From positions 400,001 to 464,000 of the forward strand of contig JAODUP010000065.1 in assembly GCA_025642065.1 (NCBI GenBank): a stretch of 64,000 nucleotides of DNA, read 5' to 3'. This document shows, one piece after another, positions 25,301 to 40,300 of the stretch. Numbering within the stretch: position 1 is the first letter of the stretch; the number at the start of each line of letters is the position of its first letter. A model generated the notes under the pieces. That model made no database searches. It had not been told where the DNA came from and worked only from the letters and a program-made list of their open reading frames with translations. The position numbers and the translations under genes are program-made. Source of the stretch: Paralvinella palmiformis (lineage: Eukaryota; Annelida; Polychaeta; Terebellida; Alvinellidae).

Positions 25301-28300
25301 TTTACCATCCAACAACACTAATATAAGTATATTAGGTAATTATTATTTTGTCGGTATCCAACATTAATATATTGTACCTGACACCTTGTAATTATTATCT
25401 CTACACCGATTGTATTTAAGTATGATTTATATCTTATAAAATCTGTTTCATTGTTCAAACCATTTAATTTTTTTATGTTTCCTTGTTTCAGTGTTTGTTG
25501 TTATTATCATTAACTTTATTTATATTAAGTTATTTATTATTTTTCATCACTTAAGAGTTTCCGAAGTCACCGAGCAGACGTTCTTTGCCTGTGCGTTAAT
25601 GAAGAAGGAAACTCGGTGTTCTCCAGTGGGGTTGACCCTAACTTGGTCCAGTTCGAATACATTGCCTCAAATCCGAGCAGTGACTGGAAGATGTGGGTCA
25701 GGTCAACAGTCAGGACACAGCATACGCATGATGTTAGGGCTTTAGTCCTTTCGGAAAATAAGCTGATTAGTGGAGGTATTCACGTTTGGTTTCTAGTATT
25801 AACTGGTGTTTAACTGTAGGTTTATCTTTTTTGTTAGCTCAGTATGCACTCATTAATCAAGGAATAATCTATGTGGGAATGTTACAAAATTAAACACATT
25901 AAGTGTTAATTAAAGATTCATTTTTTAACAGGGTACACAATATTATAAATATAATATAATATTGGATATTTATATATCACCTTATCCAGCTAGATATCTG
26001 TTCTAAGGTACTTTACAGTATTATTATTATCCCTGACTCGGACCTGTTCTAATCCAGCACACATATCAACTCTCAAGGGAGCTTACAATCCATGCTGCCA
26101 TTATAGGCGCAAAGCGTTACTCAAACGCATAGCCATCACATTCTGTCAGGTTCTCATTTCTGGCTGAGTGAACCAGTCACCGCATGACAGCATTGCAGTT
26201 CCGGACCGTTGAACCCGCAATCCTTTGGTTAATGAGACCTACGCTCTAACTAACTGTGCCATCCCAGCTCAATAAATATGTGCCTTAACACCATTTGATT
26301 TTTTTTTTCTTTCCAGTTATCTTGTTCATTATGATTTAGCAGTTTATACATATGCATTGCGGGGCTGAAAATTAGCTATTTGTTGGTAAGGGCGACCATT
26401 TAATTCAAAATACTTGCCCATCAGGCGACCATACTGTCGGACTGTGAAAACATTTGTGGTCAAGTCGAAATTCCATATGCGTAATGCGACATGCAAATCA
26501 GGATTCTTGGCTATGTAGAAAGCTGGAAGACCGTGGTTATCATATAATGACCGTGGTTTCAAGTTGGATGTTGACTTGTATTTGAAGGAGGAATTAATTG
26601 ATAGAGTTTTGAAAATTTATATGTAATCTGTATTATTATTGTTCCCTTTGTTAATCTGATAGTCAGTCATGTATATTTTCTCTATTTGAGCTAAATAAAG
26701 TTTGTTCTTGTTGGGATGTAGACTTGTGTTATTTTGCCACCAGTCAGTATTTGGTGGTTGGTTCACAAATCCCTCCTGAAAAGACCTCATATTACTTGAA
26801 ATATACATAAGAAGGACTCTCAAAAGGTCTGATCTAAATGTTCTTGGTGGGGCTTATAGCACCCCTGCAGCATTTGACTTACTGGCCTCACCACTCCCCT
26901 TTCAGGGCCACTAACTTCAGATAAGGGCCACTGACTTATTTGTCCCAATCTGTGCCCCTGAAATTGTATAGTATTTTTATTAGCATCTAAAAAACACTTT
27001 ACAGTCATATATAAGAATTGATTTGGAATGTGTATGCATCATTCGTGGTGATTTTATATATTTAATGTCTATGATTTACTGAGCTATTACCAGCTACCAT
27101 GTTTGTAAATCAGGTAAACCACTTATTTTTTTACATTGGAAGTAGTTAGTTCTCTTATAAAAGCAGTAATTTCTCTGGCATTCTCACTCCTGAACCCCTT
27201 TCCAGTGTTGTTTGCTACGCCATAATTCATATGTTGCATACTGTGTTAGGAACTTCATCAAACGGTATCCGTCTTTGTTGGGGAGAGGGGGGTTTCCCAA
27301 AAGTGTTCAACTTCAGCCACATTGTCTGTCCAGGTGCTGACGCTAAACAAACCAATCAATCATCCATTAAACAGTATTGTATTGAAGGACCACTATTTTG
27401 ATCATCATTAGGTTTACACATTTCATTCCTTGCCTATTACAATTTACAGTTATCTCTGCTCATCATGACATCAGCCACAAACTTATTCATCCCAGGGATG
27501 AGAGTTTTCCGGTTTTTACCAGATTTCTGGTTTTTCCACAGTGTGTCAAACTGATGGTTTGAAAACATCCTCTTGCAAAGGTCTCGTTTTATCCCTACTC
27601 TTGTATTTTGCTTTACTAGTTTTGATTTTACTCATGTTATACTTATATGATCAGTTTGAACATTTCCCATGAGCACAGAACAAAGCATAACAGAGTGTCC
27701 AGACTTGAAATAATTCATGACAGGAATTGTAACCCTTTTTTAATGATATTTAATCGCTGCTGGCTGAGAGCATTATTGAATCACTTCTATAGATCTTTTT
27801 ACCATCAATAATATTATTGATTCACAGATACCACAGTTCCATTTAACTTATCATCGCACTAAATCGTATATTATGTGATTGCTTTTAAAAGGTGTGTCTG
27901 CTCACTTGCTCGTCAGCAATTTAGAAGAAAGATCTGGTGTGAAACCATGGAGTAGGATTCCGGCCATTCCACACGTACGTATTATAATTATTTCAAAATA
28001 AACATTCCTATAGCATGCAGCCTCTTAATGAAATGGAACTTGACTTTATCTTCGGGATTGCACAGTTGTAATCTTTCACATAAAGCCATTTTGAGGTAGA
28101 CTTGATACATTTGTACGTCTTATGTAACTTCCACGCAGATTTAGATCAACGCAGTCGTCGTGTATAGTACAGGTTTATTTTCAACCATCTACATTAGCGT
28201 GTCATACAAAAAGCCACAACAATAAAAACCAAAAAAAGAAGAAGACCGATGTCTAAAAATATTCACAATCCCATAACCAGAAACACGTCCGTCCACACGC

Positions 28301-31300
28301 ATGGTGGCATTATAACTTAACTGACACCAAGTCTAACAAAAGAATTAACTTAATTGGCGCCAAACAGTTGCCTCGCTTTGTTAACGGATCATATAACGAA
28401 ATAAAAGCAGTACGACATAAAAACTATATTACAAATATATACACATTGTTCCTTTCCCTCCCCTTTCGGAAAATGTCGTCCCGACATTCAGTGAATTAAC
28501 AAAACATATAAATAAAATTACTTAAACTAATCAGAATCTTTGTTCTTAACAATAACGTCAATCATGGCCTGACAAATTGTGTTTTGTTTATTCGGCTAAA
28601 TGTTGTAGAATGTCAATTTTAGTAAGCCAGTCACGCTTATTTGTGGTTGCGACATGGGACATCACAAAGTCACCGGACGTCATCCATGTTGCAGGACGTT
28701 TAACCCGTGTGCTTCTACGTGGAGCAGGCACAGGTCGTGGTTCGTCGGGAACTGGAATTTCGGCTTCCTGAATATCAGTATCAGAAATGTCTGACTCTGG
28801 ATTTGGCTCATCCACAGTCTCAGGTGCAATAATCTCTGCGTCTGCAACTTGAGTTTCAGAAACTTCAACATCAGCTCCTGGAATGTTTCCAGTGTGCTCA
28901 GTGACTTCGATAAAATCAACATTGTCTTGATCTTCATGTTCATCATCGAATGAATCAACAATGCTATCATGATCAGAACCTGTATCACCAGATCGAACAT
29001 CAGCATGGCAACGTTTCGTCAAATTGTCTCGTAGAGGTAGCAGATTAATAGGGAGAAGGAGATTTTGATGTAATGTTCGTTTTGGATCATCCTTATCTTC
29101 TCTCTGTACAACATATACAGGAATGTCAGGATTGGACTGTTTTAGAACAGTGTACAGTTCATCTTCCCACCTATCTGCTATTTTGTGCTTGCCTTCCCAG
29201 GCAACCACCTTAACAAGAACATGATCACCTGGTTGGACCACACCTTCATGAACCCGTTTGTCATAATATTTCTTTTGGTGTAATTGTGATGATTTTGACT
29301 TCGAAGAAACCAACTCATATGATTTAGTTAAACATGACTTCAGATTCGTCACATAAGTGTCATAGTCCTTCGCAGCTTCCTCGGTGTTAGTTAATCCCAA
29401 CGCAGCATCAATTGATATGGGGCAATTGATATGAATTCATATGGAGCAAAACCTGTCATGTCTTGACGAGCGCAATTGTACACATGTACAAGTGGCGCAA
29501 CTTCTAGCTTCCAGTTTTGCTTCCTGTGGTGATCCAGGGTACCAAGCATGTCGAATAAATTCCTGTTCATTCGTTCCGTTAAACCATTCCCCATCGCATG
29601 ATATGGAGTTGTTCTCGACTTAGCCATACCAGTCATCTGGCAAAGCTCACGAATGACCTTACTCTCGAAATTAACACTCCTATCCGCATGAAGCTGGAGC
29701 GGCAAGCCATAGTGCACAATAAAGTTATAAAACAACGCATCAGCAGTTGTCCTAGCTGTCTGATTTCTTGTCGGAACAGCAACAGCATACTTAGTGAAGT
29801 GATCCGTGATCACAAGTATGTGTTGGAATCCACCTTTGGACATTTCGAGTGTCAAGAAATCCATAGAAACTAATTCAAGAGGTTGTCTAGTAGTGATATT
29901 GACCAAAGGTGTACGATTGTTTGTAGGTGCTTTGCTCTTGAAACATCTGTCACAGCCACTAACCCAGTTATCCAGATCAGCACTCATTCTTGGCCAATAC
30001 ACTCTGTCCCTCAGAATGTGTATACCACAGTCCCATCCTAAATGCCCGATGTCATCATGAGCATATTTCAAAGCTAATTTGCAAAACTCTGTAGGAAGGA
30101 CCAACTGATATTTTGCATCACCTTCAACTTGTGAAAACCTGTACAGGACACCCCTTCGAACCTTTAAACGATGGAATTCTTTCAAGAGAATCTTATCTTC
30201 TTGGCCATTAACACCTGCGATGGGTTTCCGGTTATTGGTCACAAAGCTAAGAAATTTACCAATAACCGGGTCCTTTGCTTGGTGTCTCCGCCAATCACGA
30301 TGATCAAAGATGTTATCAAGAGTATCAAAGTCGGTGACGGCATCGGCCGACATGCACACAGTTTCAACATAAGTTGTAGCCGACTGACTCCTGCAAAGAG
30401 CACGTATGGATTCCGTAGATATCTCGTGGAATACACCAGGACTGTTATCAAGTTGTGGCAACCTAGAGAGTTGATCAGCATCAGAGTTCCAACGGCCGGG
30501 TCTGTATTTAATATTAAAGTTGTATGAGCTCAACTCTGAAACCCAACGATGACCTGTAGCATCTAACTTGGCACTACATCAGCGGATTATTGTCAGTAAC
30601 AACAGTAAAGTTTTTGCCATACAAATAATCATGGAATTTGGTAGTAATTAGTTTGTGAGTTGGGTAGTTTCGCTCAGACTTCTTCAGACCTCTAGAAGCA
30701 TATGCAATTACTCGTTGCTTGCCGTCAGGATCAATCTGATACAACACTGCTCCTATTCCCATGAAACGCGCATCTGTATGTACAACAAAGGGATTAGAAT
30801 AATCCGGATAAGCAAGGACTGGAGGTGATACTAAGGCTTGTTTCAATGCTTGGAAGGCATTTTCTTGAGCATCTTTCCAATGAAACGTAGTCCGGTCTGG
30901 CTTACGATGAGACTTTGTAATTGAACCAATGAGTAAATCATTCAAAGGTTTGGCAAGCTTAAAAAAGTTACTTACAAAGCGTCTGTAGTAACCAGCAAAA
31001 CCTAGAAAACTTCTCACCTCATCTGTGCTACGTGGTGAAGGCCAGTTTACAATCTTCGAGATCTTGTCTGGATCAGTTTGAACACCATCAGCAGACACAA
31101 TGTGGCCAACATATTTGACCTTGGTCTTGAAGAAAGCACATTTCTTCGGCGATAGCTTCAGGTTATGGTCATGGAAGCGTTGAAAAACTTGACATATTCT
31201 ATCAAGATGTTGTTCAAAGGAATTACCAACAATAATAACATCCTCCAGATAGATACGACATACGGTATTGCTTAGACCATCGAGTACCTACTCCATCATC

Positions 31301-34300
31301 CGTTGGTAAGTTGCTGGGGCATTGCATTAGCCAAAAGAAAGTCTGTCATACTGATAAAATCCCAGAGGACCTACCGTGAATGCAGTCCTCTCCTTGTGTT
31401 CTTGTTCAACCTCGATTTGATGATATCCACTCTTCATATCAAGAACAGTAAAATACTTATTACCACCAAGTTGATCCAGAATGTCAGAAATTCGGGGAAG
31501 AGCATAGGCATCCTTAATTGTTCTCTTGTTCAGCTGGCGAAAGTCAACACATAGCTTCAGGGACTTGTCCTTTTTCCTGACGAGAACAATGTTTGATGCC
31601 CATGGACTGTGTGATTTATGAATAACACCTGCATCCAAAAGCTCTTAAACATGGATGGAGGGATATTACGATGACGTTGTTTGAACGGTGTTTCATCTTG
31701 CAAGTTGATTCGGTGTTTCACTACACCAGTGAAACCTATATCCAAGTCATTGTGAGAGAATACACTGGACCAGTCAAACAGAAAATAACCTTTTGTTCCC
31801 TAGTCAGAGAGGAATCACCAAGATCAATATCCTATTGCTACTGGTTCAGCTTCATCATCTAAATCACATGCTTGAATTTGACAGATCAAACCACCAGGGG
31901 GCACTACAACAGAACTGCCACTCAAATTAGACAACTGAACAGACGCAGTTTGTTTTAGTCTATTGAAGTGAACTAAAGTTAGTCACCTCTACACCTGTGG
32001 ACAGAAAACTTTTGTCACAATGCTCAGCTATACCAAGAAATGGCGGTAGAGAAACCTGTTTATCCATCCTGCCTTGGAAAGTAACAGTGGCATTTACTGG
32101 AATAACCACCTTCTGTGACACCGCAGCTTTCACAAAACATAATCGACCTTTAAGCCGTCATGTTTCACGATGCTGGATTGTCAGACATTTGAACGCTAAA
32201 TACCATGGTCCAGGGAGTCTTGCTTTCTGCAAGAACCTGACACCATGTTTTCGTTGAACAATATTCATGATTTGATTCAAGATATTTGTACCGAGAAGAA
32301 CAGGAACACTCTCAGCATACCTGGAAGTGGGTACAATCAACATTAAACAGCTAACCTCATCTGAAAATCCTGGAATAGAAATACTAGCATCAAAGTATCC
32401 AGAATAAGGCAGCTTATGTCCTCTAGCACCTTCTATGTCAAGTGAAAACTTATCTAATGACTGAATCAGTGTATCAGGGAAAGGTTCCTTGAATTTACCT
32501 TCAGCAATAGTGGACACATTAGACTCTGTGTCTAAAAGCGATGTAACCTCACAACCATTCAACAAAATAGGAGATTCATTTGATTCTCCCAGGATTCGAT
32601 TAAGTGGGACTTGCTATGTTTGTTCGAGTCTACTGCTGTCCCTCTACGGCAGACCCTGTGTCGTTTTACCAACTCCTCATCAGATGTGAGTACCGCCCGA
32701 CACCCTATCTGTAAATGACCCAACTGACCACACCTGTAACATGTAGGCAATGAATACGATTGCCTACAACTTGGCTTGTGTTGGATCACCATTGGATGTG
32801 TCGTATCAAATGGCACTGGCATCTGAGAAGATGATTGTCAATTAAAAGATGATGACTGCTGATGAAATGATGATTGATGATGAAATGATCGCTGATGAGC
32901 TGATGGCTGATGATAAAAGTTGTTAGTATTGCTGTAGCTATGCGTCCTGATGTTAGGCTTGTGGTGCACTTTCTTGTGTTCCAACTCCTCAACTCGGGAC
33001 TGCAGACTACAAACAAGTGATGGCAAATCAATATCACCAGTGTCAGCTGTTGCCTTTGTCATCTTAGTACGACACTTCATTGACTTAGTATCACCAGACT
33101 TCAATTTAACAACATCATTTGCATTTTGAACAGCAAGTTCCACCTCAATCTTCCATCCAGCTACTCGAAGATCATCATCAAAGTTCGTGATCTTCCCCTC
33201 CAAGTAACAGATACGATTCTTTATGGGTTTCAATAAACCATTATTGAACTTACTTAGCAACATACCGTTGGTAGCTTCTTCAGATAAGTGCTGCTTAGCA
33301 CGGTAGAGCAAATCTTCTAGTCGGCATCCCCAAGTGGCAACTTTTTCATCTGCATGCTGATGGGCACTGTAGAACAGAGTCATTAAATCCTCCGTGTCTT
33401 CAACAGTACTGTAAATACCTTCAAACTTGTCAAGTAATTGCTCTATAGAGGCATTCACACCTCATATCTCGGCAGCTTGACCTCTAAGTGACCTTTTCCC
33501 GCCGTAGTTATTACATGGCTTGAGTGGACACCTTCCTCCAGTAAAGTCAGTATTTCAAATTTCCAAGTATCAAATGGAACACCCTTTTGGTCGGAATCAC
33601 CATGGAAGACAGCTATCATTGGTGGATGCACATAGTGAGTAGTGAGCTGACCACTAAATATATGTGAGCTAAGCCTTGAAGCATCAGGCTTGACATTAGC
33701 TTCTTTACTCCACACAAAACTAGCCATCCACTCCTGGAGATCATCAGCAGTGTCCATTTTAGGCTTGGTGCCGAGTGATTCAAATGCTTGTATGAACTGT
33801 TGCTGTTTATCCTCAGTGAAGTGTGTACCCATTGTTGGTATGTTACCACTGTCAAATCCGTTGAACAACTCCACTCTTTCAATAACTCAGTTCTTGTAGG
33901 CAGCGTTGACTATGAGTCATGCATGTGACCGATGTGGGCGTCTTTCCACGGTCGTTGTGTATAGTACAGGTTTATTTTCAACCATCTAGATTAGCGTGTC
34001 ATACAACAAGCCACAACAATAAAAACCAAAAAGAAGACCAATCTCTAAAGATATTCACAATCCCATAACCAGAAACATGTCCATCCACACGCACGGTGGC
34101 ATTATAACTTAACTGACGCCGTGTCTAACAAAAGAATTAACTTAATTGGCGCCAAACAGTTGCCTCGCTTTGTTAACGGACCATATAACGAAATAAAAGC
34201 AGTACGATATAAAAACTATATTACAAATATATACACATTGTTATATTTGGCTAAAATGGTTGTTTTCGTTCTACCAGGTTCCTTTGGTTCACACGGCAAA

Positions 34301-37300
34301 GAGATCTCATGTGGTGATGTTTAGATACGCAAAGCACTTAGAGTTATGGAAATTAGGCTCAACAAAGAAGAAATCAGGTTTGTGTTCAATGGCACACTTT
34401 TAAACAAAGTTATTAATCTGACTAGGACACCTCTAAAGTGAAAATGTGCTACTTTTCTGCCACCTCATCAATGCCCAGAGGGGTATCTTTATGGGCTGGC
34501 CAATTACATTCTACACATATACACTAATAATTTGGAATATGTGAATGCCAAGTAGAAATTAGAAAGATTCAGACTGAGTATCCCTCATATTCTAATCTGC
34601 CATTCTATCAAATATGCTGTTATATCCTATTATCAGCCTGTTTACTCCTCACTTATTTTTTCACAAACTTATTAGTGTTGAACACAAACAGTAAAGAGTA
34701 AAACACAACTACGATATGAGAATTAGTGACCCCTGTAATATTATTTGTCTTAAAACTATTTATTTTAAGTTCATCTAAACTATGTTAGCACTGTTGTTCT
34801 GATCTTGCTGTAACCAGATAACACTTATATTAATATATAATATTCTTGTGTGTTTCTCATTGTAGATAAGAATGGCGAAAACCTTCCCCTGCAGACCAAT
34901 CCACTGAAGTTATTGCACCTAAAGGCACATAATGAAGAATACATTGTGTGCTCGGCATTGTCTCAGGATTCCACTTGGCTTGCCTATTCAGACCAATACA
35001 AGCTACGTCTATTCCAAATTGAAATAGTCAGTTAATTTTTGTTTTGTTTCTTTAGATATTGTATTACTGTCATTTTGTAGTCTGAAATCGAGGTCAGATA
35101 CTCTAAGGAATTTATGTGTTTTAGTTTAGGGCCTAATTAATTTTCACTTTTGTCCCTTCGTTTTACTTTCAGGAAAATAAAGACCTTGGCAGCCCTCACA
35201 TTAGTGTTAATAAAGTCCGTAACCTGCCACCTGGTGTAAATCCTGCTTACTGCCTCACATTTATGGCTGATGGAACACATCTTATCTCTGCAACCATCTC
35301 AGGAAAAATCCAGATAATCAAGCTGGATTCTGAATATCCAGAATTAGTGAATACGCTCACACCTCCAAATACAGGTGATGGATATATAATTTAGTGTTAA
35401 ATAATTTCTGCAACAAATAAGATAGTCAAATACTATGTCAAAAGAGAGATTGTTTTTCTTTTTGGGACTCGTGAAGGTATCCGAACATATCCAGCTTTCT
35501 GCCAGTTCAGAGGTTTATTTCTGAGTTCTGAAATACAAATATTGTATGTTGAAAAAAAAACAACCCCACATATATATATATATATATCACTCTGGCAGCT
35601 CCATCTTTCTGGCCTTCCCTATTTAACTCGTTTTTCACTGTTACACTTAAACAGAAAAATAAATTTTAAAAGGTTTACGGAGGCTACATGTAACGCCCGA
35701 CCAAAAGATGTGTGTTAGTTAGGTGGCCCTTGTGTATCATGCAGTGTGGACCTTATTTGCTGGATGTCGTGGAGTGGGAAGGAGACAGGCACCCATCACG
35801 TAGTATTTTCTAATGAACCAATATATTTAGTATCAAGACAGTATCTCGGTTATCAAGTTTGCCAGCCCCTTTTCCCTGATCCCTATTTCTCAAAGCACTC
35901 GACTGGAACTAAATATTTGGCAGAACTAACGGGTATGAGGCAAAAATCTGTATTTAATTTCATTTTTATTTTATTTCTTCATCATTGAAGATACATATAC
36001 AGCATATACAGACTGAATTTTGGGGGATAAAAAGAATATTATCACAAACTGATTTAATACGGTGGCTTTTAAGGGGTCATCTCAGAACATCAATGTCCTA
36101 TCACAGATCCCAACTTCAGATCCGCCCCCTCCCCTCGGATGAAAGTTGGCAAACATTAATAATGGTATCGATATATGAAATACAAGATAAGCACTGATCG
36201 CTTCAGCCTCCGGTTTCGATTTAAGCGTCCCGTAAATGATTTGATTATTTTTGCATGTATCTTGTTTAGTTAATCCCGAAGTGAAAAAAGTGATGCCCAA
36301 AGAGAGTCGAAACTGTCTCTGACCCCGTCCACCCCCACCCCCCAAACGAAAGTAATTTCGTCGGATGTGCGACATTGATGTTCTGAGAAAATCCCCTAAG
36401 AACCGTAAATTTCGTTGATTTCATTTGTTTTATTGGATTTCAGTTGAACCCATTGCTATTCACCTTTTGGTAACTTGCCCACGAGGCAAGTATATTGTGA
36501 CGGGGGATCTTAATGGCAACGTACACATCTATAGTATGAAGAAAGCAAAGGTACTATAAACTACTATCGTTTAGTTATCATTGGGAGCTGATAATAGATA
36601 TAATTGTATGCATAAGGGCAGAGATTTGTGCATACACAAACATGAGACAGTTAATGAGTTATGCATCTTAATAGTAAAAATAAACTGTTCAGTGCCAGGA
36701 CAACTCATGATTAAGCTCTCCGAGCCTGTGCCTTTTCCTAATTTCCACACTTTAAACACACACACACACGGTTGAATTAATTAATGCATAATAGTGGTTC
36801 AAATTTTATTTATTTATTGATAGCTGCAACTAGATTTATAGTATTTTAATAAGTAAATATTGTTATATTTGCATCATATTCATAAATAAATCAATCATAT
36901 TTTATTCTTTCAGCATATAGCCACTTTACCTGATTTGTCACACCTTCCTACAGCCATGGCATTCCATCCTTTGTTGCCACAGGTACTAGTGGCATACACC
37001 AATCAAATGGTAAATGTGTTTGTTTTACAGTGAATTTTATCATATATCAATCAAAAGTAAATTTATTTCATAGGAATAGCAATTTTGGTTGTAGTTGTGA
37101 AACATAATTGGGAAGTTGGTATTACCATTCTGGAGGTAAGGTAAAAGGTTGTGTAATAATTCTTTGTATAAAATAGACAGGTTATTAATTAATCTTTAAA
37201 TATTTGCTGAATATACATTGCTACCGAAGGGCTAGGCTTCTCGTATCTTTAGTAATTGCTTAACTGGTCTGAATATTCTCGCAAAATAAACATGACTGGT

Positions 37301-40300
37301 TAACTGAATAGGGTGGGTAGATGATATATATTTCTTTACTGATGGGTACCCTATGTAAGTCATAGGGTTGGGCAGATTTGATGAGGTTTTATTGAAATAT
37401 TGTCATTATAACACATGATATATATATTTAATAGTACAAAGCTCGTAATTATATGTTCTGTTAACATTAATGCGTGTACACCTTATTTTGCATCAATATA
37501 TGAACACTGTTTTTCTGTGGTCATGTATTCATTATTTCCATCCAACTTAGTTACGAATGGTATTTCAATGGTATTTACTTCAAATGATAATTTTCTTCAG
37601 ATTGTAGAGTTCTCGATCAAAGAGAATAACTACACGGAGTGGACACTGGAGCACATGTACCACTTTCCGCACATGTGGCAAAAGTCGCAACACAAAATTA
37701 GAGAAGTGATGTATAACTCAACTGATCTACAGCAGATCATTGTTTGCGATATTCAACATCTTACCATCTTAGACAAGCGACAGGCAAGACCAAAATGTCC
37801 TCTTTTATCATTTTTACTTGACCTTTATTATGATGGTTGAATTTTTAAGAGACGAGCAAATATTATTGGTGTAAGTTCTTTAAGAACCTTTCGCTTATTT
37901 TAATCTTTTTGCAGCCATTTCCCAAGAAGACGATTCCTGTGTTTGTTGAAGCTCAGAAGAAGACAAATCACGCTTTTCACACGTGTGCTAAGTTTAAGGT
38001 AATTTCTACTGATTTCTTCTGGATATAGAGTGAACGAATGATGGAACAATTGTACCGTAACCTACCCTATTGATGCCAAGATATTTTAAGTTGTACTTTT
38101 AATTTATTTTAAATAAAGCACCAGTTAAATAAGGACAAGAGATCAAATAAAAAGTAACTAGATTAAGTAGCCAGTCTTGCATAAGTATCATGCTTGAGAG
38201 GACTATTTAATACAAAATATAAACAACTATACTTATTGTTATTATTATACCAAACTTATAAAGCACTCTTCATACTTAAAGCCTGTTCAAAAGCGCTGTA
38301 CATAAACTTATGGAAAAAAATATATAAGATATAACAAATATAATATGATTATTTCATAACAATATATGTATAAAGCTAAATTGGGATATATGGGGTTATG
38401 TTTATAGTACGCTAATCTTGGTGGCACTTCATACCAAAAATATAAAGAAACAGAGCACAATACATTTTAACAAAAATGTGGTTGAGAAAAGAAATATAAA
38501 TAAAAGGATATTATTATTAAGACAATGTCTTAGAGGGAGATTTATAGACATAGCAAAATACCATCAGACAGGCCGAGTGTGTTTAAGAGCATGATATTGC
38601 TACGCATTTTGGATTTGTTGAATTCGTATTGTATATATCGGAGCATTTGCTATTTTTCCCAATTGTACTGTTAAGACATTATTGAGATAGAAAGGTAGTA
38701 ACCATTAATATTTACTTTTAATAGTACAAACTAGTGTCAATAAAGCAAGATAAAACTGCGTTGGAGCATTGCACACTTTCAGGCTGTTTATTTCTTGTTA
38801 TTCAGACACAAAATACGAATTATTATGCATTCATTGTTATTTTAAAATTTTAACTGTGTAAACTTTGCCACATGGAGTAATCAGATGTTTGGTGTAAGCT
38901 GTTTCCTGTTTATGGCTGATTAAACTAAGTTCTTACTCTAGTTGAATAAACACATTAGATTTAGTTTTTATTCTGTCATTGCATCCTGCTTGGCTGTGGG
39001 CAGGGAATAGATCATGTAAGGCATTATGAATGTATATATTATGCATACATTATACACATGAATTGTTATTATTATTATGCAATAACTGTTACGTATCTTT
39101 TAATAGATTTATACACAAACACACACCCAAACCACTCAGTTATCGTCGAGTATCTGATGGAGATGACTGATTATATTTGTGTTTGACGGAAAATTCTTCA
39201 AATACTCTAGAAGCCATGTGCTGTATACACATGAAGGTTGAGTTGCTGACTGAATACGAATATCAGCCAAAGAAGTACTACACAACCATCAGAAGCTAAT
39301 TAGCATCAAAGCAGTTAGAGCATCTTGTATTCACCAGTTAGTGTAGAAGCATTTCTAAACACCTGGGTATATTGTAAGTTGAACTGGCTAGGGCACTGCG
39401 CTGCAAACCTCCCAGTTGTGGGTTAGAATATCAGCTCACACCTATGTTTTTATGATTTGTTTCCCTTAGCAGCATCCCATCCACGATATGTCCCAAATGT
39501 GACCAGTGGCGAGGCTATACAACTCAACCCAATGTGGGTACATTGCAAGCAAGTTATGTTCAGTGTAGTTTTGAGCTGGAAGACAACCTAGACCATCTTA
39601 GACCCACAACCAGGATTCATTTATCAAATTAGCTTAAAATTAGTATGGACCCCCAATTCATAATCTATGGGTCCAACACATATAAAGTGAATGTCAGCAT
39701 GAGAATACCTATGTTTATTGGGGTGGGTGAACTTATATTGGATAAATTTTTAGTACCTTACAATTTATGGCACTGTATATGGGGTGTTTTTGGTGGGGTT
39801 ACACTTAACATGGAAGTAAGAAAATAGGAAATCAACTGATCTGTTTGTCAGCTTAGCATTATTTGGTGCTTCAGCATTAGAACAATTGATTGCAATGTTG
39901 TTTTGGGGGACATTCGATTTAATTTATACTATTATTTTATCTACTTAACGTCACCTGACTATGACAGTGTGAGTGGCTTCTAAAATTGGTTAATGTTAGC
40001 ATGTTGTTATTTATTAAAACAGTAGAAACCGGTGCTGAATAGTTGTGTGCACAATTATCAGAGACACACACTGGTGATGAGATTATTGGTCATTCGTATC
40101 ATATCCAGTCAAATTCAATGATAATTATTACTGAGATGACAATCTGACACGAAATATAGCGTTGTGCAATGTCCAAGAAGAGATAGATAATTTATAATTT
40201 CATCACCTCAAATAGATTAATTATGATATGATTGAAAATACTAAACATACGTAATTGCATCACCTTAAATAGATTAATTATGGGATGATTGAAAATACTA

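Larger units (their letters stand above)
28154..34242 (-). mobile_element. Decayed Ty3/Gypsy LTR retrotransposon in UTP4 intron 9
   Basis: The element is about 6.1 kb and lies antisense to UTP4. Two LTRs of about 295 bp (28154-28450 and 33951-34242) flank gag, zinc knuckle, protease, reverse transcriptase, RNase H and integrase remnants, in the Ty3/Gypsy order (integrase last). A purine-rich tract (complement of 28451-28466) abuts the 3' LTR, as expected for plus-strand priming. By eye the LTRs differ at about 14 positions plus one 4-base indel, so the insertion is not recent. The frames are broken by several shifts and stops and two catalytic motifs are altered, so the copy is dead. I could not identify a confident primer binding site, target-site duplication or clade. 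Confidence 0.93.

Noticed and set aside
26190..26275. Possible tRNA gene on the minus strand
   Set aside because: The 3' acceptor half is missing and the sequence continues into a repeat tail.
33925..33950. Primer binding site of the Gypsy element
   Set aside because: The bases after the 5' LTR do not match any tRNA 3' end that I can recall with confidence.
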